From Flavobacteriales bacterium (lineage in GTDB: Bacteria > Bacteroidota > Bacteroidia > Flavobacteriales_F > PHOS-HE28), in the NCBI GenBank assembly GCA_016710015.1, contig JADJLR010000008.1, forward strand, positions 248,001-312,000: a stretch of DNA of 64,000 nucleotides. Direction: 5' to 3'. Each line of letters opens with the position of its first letter. The first letter of the stretch is position 1. Of this stretch, positions 8,780 to 17,204 are shown piece after piece. Made by a program: the position numbers and the translations under genes. Under the pieces are notes generated by a model. It did no database searches. It had not been told where the DNA came from and saw only the letters and a program-made list of their open reading frames with translations.

Positions 8780-9160
8780 ATGAACACTTCGGCACTTCCC
8801 AAGGATCCGATCTTGAAAGACGACGGCCTGCATGCCGCCAACAGCCTTGGTTCATCAGGTGAACTGGAGGTAATGCGGATCACGAAAGCGGTCCGGTCCA
8901 AGAACGGTGAGCTTCGCTATCACGGGCAACCTGCACGCGCCGGTAGCATGGCACGGTCCATATGGGTGAGTTTCACAACGGAGGGCTTGCCCCCTTCACC
9001 AGAGTTCGATGCCGAGACCGGCACGCTGCATCTGTACTATCCGAACAGGGACCATCCGGAGGTACAAGGTTTGCTGAACAGCAAGCGCAACCGCTTCTGC
9101 TATTACTGGCGCTCGGCCCAAGGAGACCGAACGCATGCATGGTTGTTGAGTTCCCGCTAG
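8780..9160 (+). CDS. Hypothetical protein, 126 aa
   Basis: Soluble protein with no signal peptide and no recognised domain. The C-terminal half (TLHLYYPNRDHPEVQGLLNS, then RFCYYWRSAQGDRTHAWLL) is aromatic and looks like a small folded domain, while the first 45 residues are polar. It is convergent with the YCII-like gene, whose stop is 2 bp away at 9162. Codon use is like its neighbours, which supports a real gene. Function unknown. Confidence 0.55.
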   Translation: MNTSALPKDPILKDDGLHAANSLGSSGELEVMRITKAVRSKNGELRYHGQPARAGSMARSIWVSFTTEGLPPSPEFDAETGTLHLYYPNRDHPEVQGLLNSKRNRFCYYWRSAQGDRTHAWLLSSR

Positions 9161-9161
9161 G

Positions 9162-9587
9162 TCACGGCAAGATCGTGCCGATGGCACCCCACCACGGGTG
9201 TACTTCGTACTTCAAACGACCCACCTTAACGAAGGGGTCCTGTCGCAAGTAGCCTTCTACCTCTTCCTTTGTGTCGCAGTCATACAGTAAGAGTCCGCGC
9301 CACCCCGCATCATTCTCGCCGTATGGACCAGCCATGACGATCAGACCACGTTCAGCCTGTCCACTTTGATGCGCCAAGTGCTTCGCCTGCAGATCCGCAG
9401 CAACAAGGCTATCCAGCGATTCAGCTTCTCCGGCGGTGTATAGCACGAACCAATATTGCTTCATGTGGTAGGTGCTGTCGGCGATGGTGACATCAAACGT
9501 GCGTTGCGCATGCACGGGATACAACCATAACAAGGCAACGAATAGTATCGAACCCTGTATCATTCCGATGGTCCTTTTCCGATTCAT
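9162..9587 (-). CDS. Exported YCII-related protein
   Basis: 141 residues: an N-terminal signal peptide (residues 1-28, GSILFVALLWLYPVHAQ) and then a YCII-like alpha/beta domain (KQYWFVLYTAGE, LAHQSGQAERGLIVMAGPYG, VEGYLRQDPFVKVGRLKYEV, HPWWG). YCII domains usually occur in small cytoplasmic proteins; here the domain is predicted to be exported, which is less usual but known in Bacteroidota. Its ATG overlaps the grpB-like stop by 4 bp, making it the last gene of the tag-fdhD-grpB-yciI group. Biochemical role unknown. Confidence 0.75.
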   Translation of the reverse strand: MNRKRTIGMIQGSILFVALLWLYPVHAQRTFDVTIADSTYHMKQYWFVLYTAGEAESLDSLVAADLQAKHLAHQSGQAERGLIVMAGPYGENDAGWRGLLLYDCDTKEEVEGYLRQDPFVKVGRLKYEVHPWWGAIGTILP

Positions 9588-10159
9588 TTGCGGATCCGTT
9601 GGTGGCGAGCGTCCTGCAATACCCGGTCGATGAACTCCGACTTTCCGCGCGTATAGGCATCCCGATCCTTCGCGTACTTCTTGACCAATTGCGCCTTGAG
9701 TTCATCGTAGGCGGATGCTTCTTCCGGATAATGCCGCAGGTGATCCCGGAACACGATGCGATCCACACTCGCCTGATCAGGAGATACCACATGGATATGC
9801 TCCGTGCGTTCACCGGTCGCATTGCGTCGAATGAACCAAGCGTAATACGGATCCTTCTCGCCGATGGATCGACGCCAGATGAACTGGTAGCCCGCATCCA
9901 CCATGATGGGCGCAACATCGTTGACCACCTCGTCCATGTCGCACACCTCCACCTGCACATCGATGATCGGCTTGGCGCTCAGCCCTGGCACCGCCGTACT
10001 TCCGATATGGGCGATCCGCTGAACCAACCTACGCGGTAGTATCCGCTTCAGTGCGTGTTCCAACTCTTCATAGTGCTCGGGCCAACTGGCATCATACGGC
10101 ACTACAGTGATGGGTTCGCGCCTCAACTTCTCGAACTCTTTCTTGGTGGTCGCTTTCAT
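9584..10159 (-). CDS. GrpB/UPF0157 family protein
   Basis: 191 residues, the normal length. The family signature is clear: VVPYDASWPEHYEELE, then the nucleotidyltransferase-like HIGSTAVPGLSAKPIIDVQV (GSTxVPG...KPxIDI), and later HIHVV and FRDHLR. This fold is related to the nucleotidyltransferase superfamily, but the substrate is not established. It overlaps fdhD by 4 bp upstream and the YCII-like gene by 4 bp downstream, so translation is probably coupled. Confidence 0.9.
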   Translation of the reverse strand: MKATTKKEFEKLRREPITVVPYDASWPEHYEELEHALKRILPRRLVQRIAHIGSTAVPGLSAKPIIDVQVEVCDMDEVVNDVAPIMVDAGYQFIWRRSIGEKDPYYAWFIRRNATGERTEHIHVVSPDQASVDRIVFRDHLRHYPEEASAYDELKAQLVKKYAKDRDAYTRGKSEFIDRVLQDARHQRIRK

Positions 10160-10989
10160 GGGGTCATACGGCTAGGCGAATAGATGTTGAATCGATCTTT
10201 CCGGAGGAAACCCACCAGCGTGAGGTCGTTCTCCCGAGCAAGATCCACGGAGATGGACGACGGTGCACCCACGGCCGCAAGGAGCGGAATGCCCGCCATC
10301 ACACACTTCTGTAACAGTTCGAATCCTGCACGGCCACTGACCAATAAGAGGCGGTCCTCCATGACCCATTGTGCGGCCAACGCCGCACCGATCACCTTGT
10401 CCACCGCATTATGGCGACCCACATCCTCACGAATCAGGAGCAGTTCGCCATTTCGATCGAAGAGCGCCGCAGCGTGGATGCCCCCGGTACGGTGGAAGAC
10501 GGTCTGTGCTTTGCGCATGCGTTCCGGAAGTGTGCCGATGATGCGTGGGTCCACCTCGCCGAACGGTACGATGCGATGCCTGCGTTGGATGCGCACCGCC
10601 TCGAGGCTGCTCTTACCGCACACACCGCAGCTGCTCGTGGTGTAGAAGTTCCGTTGCCACTTGGCCGGATCCAACGCGATCGACGGATGCAATTCAGCGC
10701 GCATCACATTGCCGCGTTCCTCTTTCTTCACATTCGTGCATGATACGATGCGCACCAACTCCGATGGGTCGGCGATGATCGCTTCCGTGAAAAGAAATCC
10801 GCGCACCAGATCCTCATCCTGTCCCGGAGTACGCATCGTGACGCTCAACCGGACCTCGCTTCGATCATCCGTAGGTCCATGCCCTAGGCGGATCTCTAGT
10901 GGTTCTTCCGTCACAAGCAGATCGTCCTTCGCCAGCCGATGCTGGTCTTCCACGGTTTCGATCCGGACCGGAGTAACGGGTGCCTGCAT
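10156..10989 (-). CDS. fdhD: Formate dehydrogenase accessory sulfurtransferase FdhD
   Basis: 277 residues. FdhD passes sulfur from a cysteine desulfurase (IscS) to the molybdenum cofactor of formate dehydrogenase. Recognisable pieces are MRTPGQDEDLVRGFLFTE near residues 48-65, the conserved SSCGVCGK with the two essential cysteines near 118-121, FHRTGGIHAAALFD, and EDVGRHNAVDKVIG near 190-205. No formate dehydrogenase subunit is in the window. It lies 34 bp after tag and overlaps the grpB-like gene by 4 bp. Its presence implies molybdoenzyme maturation, which is notable because the moaA copy at 14299 is broken. Confidence 0.95.
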   Translation of the reverse strand: MQAPVTPVRIETVEDQHRLAKDDLLVTEEPLEIRLGHGPTDDRSEVRLSVTMRTPGQDEDLVRGFLFTEAIIADPSELVRIVSCTNVKKEERGNVMRAELHPSIALDPAKWQRNFYTTSSCGVCGKSSLEAVRIQRRHRIVPFGEVDPRIIGTLPERMRKAQTVFHRTGGIHAAALFDRNGELLLIREDVGRHNAVDKVIGAALAAQWVMEDRLLLVSGRAGFELLQKCVMAGIPLLAAVGAPSSISVDLARENDLTLVGFLRKDRFNIYSPSRMTP

Positions 10990-11023
10990 GCCACCAAGTT
11001 AACATTCGCCGAAAGCCCTACGA

Positions 11024-11599
11024 TCACCGCCTGCGCCAACAGGTCATCAAGTGGTCGTCCACCATTCCTACGGCTTGCATGAAAGCATACACGATGGTTG
11101 TACCCACGAAGCTGAATCCCGCCTTCTTCAGGTCCTTACTCACCGCATCGCTCAAGGGAGTGCTCGCCGGAACCTGGATCTTGTCGGTCCACGTATTCAC
11201 GATGGGCGTATGGTCCACATGCTTCCACAGAAAGTGATCGAAGGAGCCCTTCCCTTTCTCCATGATCCGCATGTACGCTTGTGCATTCTTGATGGCACTG
11301 GCCACTTTGGCGCGGTTGCGGATGATACCCGGGTCGGCCATCAAACGTGCCACATCCTTCGCTCCATAACGTGCGATCTTTTCCGCGTTCCAATCATCGA
11401 ATGCCTTGCGGTAGCTCTCCATGCGGATCAGGATGGTGTACCAACTGAGGCCCGCTTGCGCACCATCCAACACGAGTTTCGCGAAGAGCGCTTTGTCATC
11501 GTGTTCCTCCACACCCCAGATCGTATCATGGTAGTGTTTGTAGATATCGTCCTTCAAGCACCAAGGACAACGTGACCTTCCCTTCATATTGGTCGCCAT
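11024..11599 (-). CDS. tag: DNA-3-methyladenine glycosylase I
   Basis: Base-excision repair enzyme removing 3-methyladenine from alkylated DNA; about 191 residues from the ATG at 11599 (another ATG at 11587 gives 187). The frame is open further upstream but without similarity. Visible hallmarks: zinc-ligand Cys in RCPWCLKDD, YHDTIWGVEEHDDKALFAKL, LDGAQAGLSWYTIL with the base-pocket residues, FDDWNAEKIARYGAKDVARL, and a C-terminal VVG-like TTIVYAFMQAVGMVDDH. It opens the tag-fdhD-grpB-yciI cluster. Confidence 0.94.
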   Translation of the reverse strand: MATNMKGRSRCPWCLKDDIYKHYHDTIWGVEEHDDKALFAKLVLDGAQAGLSWYTILIRMESYRKAFDDWNAEKIARYGAKDVARLMADPGIIRNRAKVASAIKNAQAYMRIMEKGKGSFDHFLWKHVDHTPIVNTWTDKIQVPASTPLSDAVSKDLKKAGFSFVGTTIVYAFMQAVGMVDDHLMTCWRRR

Positions 11600-11670
11600 G
11601 TACAGGGTCGGAAAAAGAAGACCGGGCGAAGATCGTTGTCCTGCCCGGTCATCTCCAAAACATTGTTCTG

Positions 11671-14154
11671 CTATCGAGCCACCACGAAGCGTTGATGCAT
11701 GGTCTGTTCGCCACTGTTCACACGAAGCAGGTATTGGCCATCGGGCAGTGTGCTCGTGAAGGGAAGCGCACCGCGCCATTGTGGACCTTCAACTGCCAGT
11801 CGCTCCTGGTGCACCAGCTTTCCCATGGCATCAAAGACCACTACATCGACATGTTCAACCTCGCGCGTGATACCGTTGAGGTTGATCTCCATGCGATCTC
11901 CAGCTGAAGGGTTGGGCCAAACCGTCATGTCCAGATCTCCATTCTCCAAGGCCAAGCTCTGCGGCCCCTCCTCTGGCGCGACATTCGGTGCAATGGTAAC
12001 TTGACAGGTTTCACCCCATGGGCACCACGAGAGGCCATTGTCCTTGCTTGCCCGAACACGTACCTGATAGGTGTGCCCCGGTACCAAAGCTGGACTGGCC
12101 CAATTCAAGAAGCAGTGATACGTGACGCGTTGAATGCTGTAGGAATAACCATCCGCCGTGTTCACGAATTCGAACTCGAACCGGTTGGCATTCGGTACCG
12201 TCTTCGCTGAGACGAACTGTGCTCGAGAACGGGTTACGCCACAGGAGAAGTACCGTTGGGAGGGGATGTCAACGAGTTTGGTTGGAGGGCACGCAGCGGT
12301 GATCGGATCCACCTTCATACGACAAGCTGGACCCCATTCGTTGTTCACCCCATTCACGCGTCCACGAATACGCACATTCAACAGCACACCTTCGGGTATC
12401 GGGTTCGTGTTCGGAGTCCAGCTCAACCGCTGGTAGCATGTGCGAAGTGCACCGCTGCCGTATCCACCTGGCAAGGCGTGGCTGCGGAACTTCCGCTGGG
12501 AGTAGGTTCCGTCCGGATCATAGAACCAGAACTCATATCCATCATCGGTCTGGTCCCCGATACCCCACTGCGCGCTTACGTCCGGAAGTGGAGATGCGAT
12601 CATGAAGTCCGAATACACCCAATCCAATTTGTCGCATGCGGTCATGATGGGTCGATCGGCACTCATGGGCAAGCAGAACGAACCATTTGCCGCAATGCTG
12701 CTCTCCGAGCCGAAAATACCGTCGTTGGTGTTGTCGATGATGCGACGACCGGTGCCATCCTTCAGTACATACCCGCCGGAAGACATGCCATCGCCTGCGC
12801 TGTCCAATACCCGCAAGCGCAAGCATCCATGGGGCAAGCAACAGCCCACGTTCACTTCCGTATTGTTGGCGAATCCAGAACCGGAACAGAGCGGATAAGT
12901 GAAACCTGCACCGGTGATCTCCCAACTCGTTTGCGAACCGAAGGCATCGGTCCGTAAGGTCAATTGGATATTCTCATCGCACGTGGAATTCAATCGCAGG
13001 ATCCGGTTGCGTGCAGTACCGTTATAGGAAGTGAAACCACCGCCCACGGTGATGCGTCCTTCTGGCTGCCAAGTGATCGCGTACACCCAGTTGCTGCATG
13101 TACTGCCCGTGCTGAAGCCGGTATCCAACACCCCATTGGTTTGCAGCCGGACCAAGCGATTGCGCGCGGTACCATTGTACATGGTGAAGTCACCTCCTGC
13201 GAGGATCTTGCCATCGCCCTGAAACGCAATGGTGTACACCCAGCTGTTGAATCCGGTGCCGATACTGAATGAGTTGTCGTAGCTTCCGTTACGTTCCAAC
13301 CGGGCAATGCGCGAAGCGGGTGTGGAACCGTTGTAGCTTGTGAAGAGACCTCCTATCAGGATCTTGCCATCGCGCTGGTGAGCCACACAATACACGGCTG
13401 CATTCGGTCCTGCTCCGGGGTTGAAGGAGATGTCCAATTCACCGTCCGTGCGCAAGCGGGCGATACCTGGGCGCATGACACCGTTCATTGATGTGAATGC
13501 ACCAACGACGACCAATTTGCCGCTATTGTCCAGTGCCGCACCGTAAATGTCCCCATTGGCGCCAAGTCCAGTCGTGTACCCGGTGTCAATGGAACCATCC
13601 GAGTTGAGTCGAACAATTCGACCAGTGGCCGTTCCGTTCACTTGATTAAAGGATCCAACGACCAGTATCCTACCATCCTTCTGCACCTGAATGGCGCTGA
13701 CCGAACCGTTCGGGATCCCAGAGCCTGTGTTGAAACTCGGATCAATTGAACCATTCGCGTTGACACGGACCAGACGCATTGCGGCTGAACCATTATATGT
13801 GGTGAAGCTTCCTCCGATCAAGACCTTATCCGAAGCATCGATCGCCACCGCAGTGACTTGACCATTCACGCCGCTGCCGACAACGAAGCTGGCATCCAGC
13901 GTTCCGTTGCGGTTGATCCGTGCAATGCGGTTGCGAGCCACCCCATTGTACGTTGTGAATGCCCCACCGATCACCTGCTTCCCATCGGGCTGGGCCGCCA
14001 TGGCGAACAAACGCCCGTTCACCCCAGTACCGACGGTAAAGGTGCCATCCAGACTACCCGATTGTGCATGCGCCGTTTGAACGGTGAGCATGGTTGCTAA
14101 GACAAGCTTCGTGGAGATGCGTAAGCCTGAACGCAATTGGTTCGTGATCCTCAT
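11671..14154 (-). CDS. Delta-60 repeat protein with T9SS sorting domain
   Basis: 827 residues from the ATG at 14154, which starts a long signal peptide ending TVQTAHAQ. Residues about 32-430 hold seven or so delta-60 repeats, each with GxLDxSF followed by GKxLIGGxFTxYNG and RIxRLNxxG, which form a beta-propeller-like domain. A disulfide-rich middle part (ITGAGFTYPLCSGSGFANN, GCCLPHGCLRLRVLD) and two fibronectin-like segments follow. The last 80 residues are a type-A sorting tail (VWPNPSAGDRMEINLNG, VVVFDAMGKLVHQ, DGQYLLRV). It is a predicted surface or secreted protein with no catalytic motif. It is divergent from the moaA remnant. Confidence 0.88.
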   Translation of the reverse strand: MRITNQLRSGLRISTKLVLATMLTVQTAHAQSGSLDGTFTVGTGVNGRLFAMAAQPDGKQVIGGAFTTYNGVARNRIARINRNGTLDASFVVGSGVNGQVTAVAIDASDKVLIGGSFTTYNGSAAMRLVRVNANGSIDPSFNTGSGIPNGSVSAIQVQKDGRILVVGSFNQVNGTATGRIVRLNSDGSIDTGYTTGLGANGDIYGAALDNSGKLVVVGAFTSMNGVMRPGIARLRTDGELDISFNPGAGPNAAVYCVAHQRDGKILIGGLFTSYNGSTPASRIARLERNGSYDNSFSIGTGFNSWVYTIAFQGDGKILAGGDFTMYNGTARNRLVRLQTNGVLDTGFSTGSTCSNWVYAITWQPEGRITVGGGFTSYNGTARNRILRLNSTCDENIQLTLRTDAFGSQTSWEITGAGFTYPLCSGSGFANNTEVNVGCCLPHGCLRLRVLDSAGDGMSSGGYVLKDGTGRRIIDNTNDGIFGSESSIAANGSFCLPMSADRPIMTACDKLDWVYSDFMIASPLPDVSAQWGIGDQTDDGYEFWFYDPDGTYSQRKFRSHALPGGYGSGALRTCYQRLSWTPNTNPIPEGVLLNVRIRGRVNGVNNEWGPACRMKVDPITAACPPTKLVDIPSQRYFSCGVTRSRAQFVSAKTVPNANRFEFEFVNTADGYSYSIQRVTYHCFLNWASPALVPGHTYQVRVRASKDNGLSWCPWGETCQVTIAPNVAPEEGPQSLALENGDLDMTVWPNPSAGDRMEINLNGITREVEHVDVVVFDAMGKLVHQERLAVEGPQWRGALPFTSTLPDGQYLLRVNSGEQTMHQRFVVAR

Positions 14155-14298
14155 GTTCCGAGTTATTACAGTTACAGCCGAGGTACCGTAGCGCAGGAGA
14201 GGAAAAGGTGGCGCACGTTTCGCCTTGGAACGCACTTCTGAGTATCAGGGTTACACTGATTGTCCCGCTCTTGCACAGGGTCGCTCCTCTGTTCGGGA

Positions 14299-14588
14299 AT
14301 GTCCGTTCCATTACAAGACCGCATTCAACGGATCCACCGAAACCTCCGGATCAGCGTTGTGGACCGGTGCGACCTGCGCTGCACGTATTGTATGCCGGAG
14401 GATCAGCACTTCCTGTCACGCGAAGATCCGATGACGCGTGAAGCGATCACGACCATTGATGTGTGGTGAGGAGTTCGCCGCTGATCGAAGCGAACGTGCT
14501 AAGCGGGCTTCCTTCTTTCGAACCGGAGCGCCAAGAGGAGGTGCTGCACGGTCTGAGCGCTCGACCGATGGTGCGTATCGGAGGGTAG
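14299..14588 (+). pseudogene. moaA: moaA remnant, internally deleted
   Basis: MoaA is the radical-SAM enzyme starting molybdopterin synthesis, usually about 330 residues. Here the ATG at 14299 gives the N-terminus with the 4Fe-4S motif (LRISVVDRCDLRCTYCMPED; CxxxCxxC), through REDPMTREAITTID, and the frame ends at TGA 14467-14469. In another frame, 14463-14588 reads LIEANVLSGLPSFEPERQEE, then VLHGLSARPMVRIGG and a stop, matching the MoaA C-terminus with its required Gly-Gly end. About 230 central residues (TIM barrel, second Fe-S site) are missing. It lies convergent to mobA-moeA, so it was once part of a cofactor cluster. The deletion is seen; its date and effect are inference. Confidence 0.75.
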
Positions 14589-14625
14589 AACCAGCCTTCC
14601 CTCTCCAACACAGAACTGTTGTGGC

Positions 14626-15219
14626 TCAAAGATCACCCGGCGAGTTGAGGTTCCGGAACAGGTCGGCAGGCCAACCTTCTTCACCCGCGCAGATCTGCAC
14701 ATAGCTTGCTTGTACGCGATCCAGTGCATCGGTCACCTTCCATTTCCCCTCGGCCAAAGACGCTTCGAAAACCACCCGGCAACGTCGATGGTACATGGCT
14801 GCGAGTGGTTCTCGTTTCCCATCACATTGCGGAATGAAGGCATCACACTGCGCATCGCCTTGTTTCAATCGTTCGATCAGCGATCCGTTGATGCCCGGCA
14901 TGTCACAGGCCAGTACGATCACCCGGTCATGGATAGCGTATCGCAACGCGGTAACGATGCCACCTAGGGGTCCCATCCCCGGCAAGTCATCCGCGATGAC
15001 GAACGGGCCGACATGGCCATGACGTTCGGGATCGCCGATCACGAGCAGGTCGTTCACAAGCGGCTGAAGCGTATCCAACGCACGGTCCAACAAGGTCTTT
15101 CCATTTACTTCCAACATCGCCTTATCCTGCCCCATGCGCGAACTCTTACCACCGGTCAGCACCACACCGGTCCAGCCTTGTGCGCCGGTCCATAATGGGG
15201 AAGATCCGGGTCTGTTCAT
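14626..15219 (-). CDS. mobA: Molybdenum cofactor guanylyltransferase MobA
   Basis: 197 residues. Transfers GMP from GTP to molybdopterin to form the guanine dinucleotide cofactor. It has the nucleotidyltransferase signature VLTGGKSSRMGQDKAMLEVN (LxGGxSxRMGxDK) near residue 20, DDLPGMGPLGGI near 90, and VIVLACDMPGI near 115 with the metal-binding Asp. The ATG at 15219 overlaps the moeA stop by 4 bp. Its presence with moeA and fdhD suggests molybdoenzymes of the bis-MGD type. Confidence 0.93.
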   Translation of the reverse strand: MNRPGSSPLWTGAQGWTGVVLTGGKSSRMGQDKAMLEVNGKTLLDRALDTLQPLVNDLLVIGDPERHGHVGPFVIADDLPGMGPLGGIVTALRYAIHDRVIVLACDMPGINGSLIERLKQGDAQCDAFIPQCDGKREPLAAMYHRRCRVVFEASLAEGKWKVTDALDRVQASYVQICAGEEGWPADLFRNLNSPGDL

Positions 15220-16397
15220 CGCGGCAAGTAATGTACTTCCACCTTCATCCCAACGCTCAAAGCTTGCGTACCTGCAGGGATATACGCGATGGCGTTCGCC
15301 TGCCGAAGCGACTTCAACATGTGCGAACCTTCATCCTTCAACAGGGTAACAAGGCCACCGCGCACCCGCACCGCTCGGAATTCCCCGCGCTCCCCTTTCA
15401 CATTCAATGGACCTTCAAGCGGCAGTTGATCGAACGGTAGCCATGGTTCGGTGGCACCCTGCATAGCGCGCAGGAAAGGCCATACATACTCCCAGAAAAG
15501 CACCATCACAGCACGCGGATTCCCCGGCAAACCGAAGAAGACCTTCTGCCCGAATGTAGCGAACAACATAGGCTTTCCGGGCTTCTGCGCCACACCGTGG
15601 AAGTGGACCTTCCCGCCGTTCCGCTCCACAGCCTCGCGCACAAGGTCATGATCACCCACGGAAACTCCACCGGTGCTGATGATGACATCGCTCTTAAGGG
15701 CCTGCTGCATTGCTTCATCGAGCGCTTGGAGGTCGTCCCGTGCATACAGCGCATCGGCCTCGACACCCGAACCCTTCAGCGCGGCAACAAGCATGGATCC
15801 GTTACTGCTGTGGATCTTCCCTTCTTCTGCACGACCTTCTTCCAAGAATTCGTTTCCAGTGAGCAGCACGGTGACCTTGGGTGACCGACACACCTCGACC
15901 TGCTTGATCCCGACCGATGCGAGGAGTCCGATGGCTTCCGGATCCATTCGCGATCCGGCGGTCAACAACACATCGCCCATCCTCACTTGTTCACCTCTGC
16001 GACGCACATTGGCACCGGGCTTTAGGCGGATGTCGTTGTGCGTGATCTGCTGGTCTTCGCGGGAGACAAACTCCTGCATCACCACTGTATCAGCGCCAAC
16101 AGGAAGCTTGGCTCCGGTGAAGATCCTTGCACATTCACCCGATCGCAACGGATGTTCCAATACACCGCCTGCTGGTACCTCGCCGACCACGTGCCACGGC
16201 CCATCATCCTTCAGCAGGAAAGCGTACCCATCCACCGCACTCATGTCGAACAACGGATGCTCCGTGGGTGAAGTGATCGTGGCCGTGGTAAACCTCCCTG
16301 CGGCGTTCTCCAAAGTGACCAATTCGGCGCTTGTGATCGGCACCTGCATCAACATTGAACGCTTGGCTTCCTCCACGCTGATCATGACAGGAAGCAT
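15216..16397 (-). CDS. moeA: Molybdopterin molybdenumtransferase MoeA
   Basis: 393 residues, a normal length. Inserts molybdate into adenylylated molybdopterin. The order of domains is typical: N-terminal SAxSAVDGYA-like (FDMSAVDGYAFLL), IFTGAKLPVGADTVVMQEFV (TGAxxPxGADxVV), RRRGEQVRMGDVLL, then the MPT-binding domain with VLLTGNEF, IHSSNGSMLVAALKGSGVEA, STGGVSVGDHDLVREAVER and the C-terminal KPGKPMLFATFG/FGLPGNPRAVMVLF. It overlaps mobA by 4 bp. The 196-bp gap upstream to the lipoprotein gene shows nothing recognisable. Confidence 0.95.
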   Translation of the reverse strand: MLPVMISVEEAKRSMLMQVPITSAELVTLENAAGRFTTATITSPTEHPLFDMSAVDGYAFLLKDDGPWHVVGEVPAGGVLEHPLRSGECARIFTGAKLPVGADTVVMQEFVSREDQQITHNDIRLKPGANVRRRGEQVRMGDVLLTAGSRMDPEAIGLLASVGIKQVEVCRSPKVTVLLTGNEFLEEGRAEEGKIHSSNGSMLVAALKGSGVEADALYARDDLQALDEAMQQALKSDVIISTGGVSVGDHDLVREAVERNGGKVHFHGVAQKPGKPMLFATFGQKVFFGLPGNPRAVMVLFWEYVWPFLRAMQGATEPWLPFDQLPLEGPLNVKGERGEFRAVRVRGGLVTLLKDEGSHMLKSLRQANAIAYIPAGTQALSVGMKVEVHYLPR

Positions 16398-16593
16398 TTT
16401 CCGGAAGCCGTTGGATGGATCACATCAATTGCCTGTCGCGATCGGGCTTCATTGAATTGCCGAGTACACGTACCTCCCCGAACAACGACAATGACATACG
16501 CCGGTGGCGCATCCGCAGTTTCCCAAGCCATGTGGCCAAGGTATAGTTTGGATGTGCAGCTACCATCGGCGGGAAGCCACTAAAAGGCAGATC

Positions 16594-17085
16594 TTAGTCC
16601 GAGGTCGAATAGGTCACATCCACGGAGGCAGTGATGCCCTTGGTCGCACCGTTCATCTCATTGCGGACCGTGACCGCCAGATCTGCTTTGATCCGGTGTG
16701 TGGTTTCGTCGTGGCCGGTGATGGTGATCGTTCCGGGGTGATCGGGCATGGAGGAGTACGGGCTGCCAACGGTCATGTACAAGACCGCATTCTCTGCCTC
16801 TGTGACCGGGAAGGTCCCTTCGGCGATCGAGTCGATCTGTAGGGATAACGTGTTCCCCAAGAGACCGATACCAGTGATCATAACGCTGACCCCATCGGAA
16901 ACGGCGATGATCTGACCATCTGCGCAAAAGTCGTTGCCATTCACGGTGGCTTGGATGCGCGCACCATCGGACCCGCAGGAACTTGGAATGATGCCCAATT
17001 CTTCGGCGACCTCTTTGCCTGCTTTGGCGCAAGCGACCAAGGAAATGAGGGATACCAGTACTAGAAGGACGTTGATGTTACGCAT
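16594..17085 (-). CDS. Predicted lipoprotein, DUF6252-like
   Basis: 163 residues from the ATG at 17085. The start is chosen for its lipoprotein signal, MRNINVLLVLVSLISLVACA, with the lipobox cysteine at residue 19. The mature part is a beta sandwich (ARIQATVNGNDFCADGQIIA, VMITGIGLLGNTLSLQIDSI, TITITGHDETTHRIKADLAV) like the DUF6252 group in Bacteroidota lipoproteins. No enzymatic residues are apparent. The family match is tentative. It lies downstream of the FG-GAP gene and is separated from it by a hairpin. Confidence 0.65.
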   Translation of the reverse strand: MRNINVLLVLVSLISLVACAKAGKEVAEELGIIPSSCGSDGARIQATVNGNDFCADGQIIAVSDGVSVMITGIGLLGNTLSLQIDSIAEGTFPVTEAENAVLYMTVGSPYSSMPDHPGTITITGHDETTHRIKADLAVTVRNEMNGATKGITASVDVTYSTSD

Positions 17086-17155
17086 GATGGCGGAGTGATG
17101 GATCGATGAGTGACCCTCACTTCTACGCAGCGCTGCTCGGAAGGGATACATGCAA

Positions 17156-17187
17156 GAAGCCCCTGCTCCTTTCGGAACAGGGGCTTC
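17156..17187 (-). terminator. Hairpin terminator downstream of the FG-GAP gene
   Basis: A perfect 10-bp inverted repeat, GAAGCCCCTG and CAGGGGCTTC, around a 12-base loop. It begins 18 bp beyond the stop of the gene at 17205-20033 and is the obvious transcript end for it. There is only a short T-poor tail. Confidence 0.7.
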
Positions 17188-17204
17188 CTATATGTCCGTG
17201 CCTC

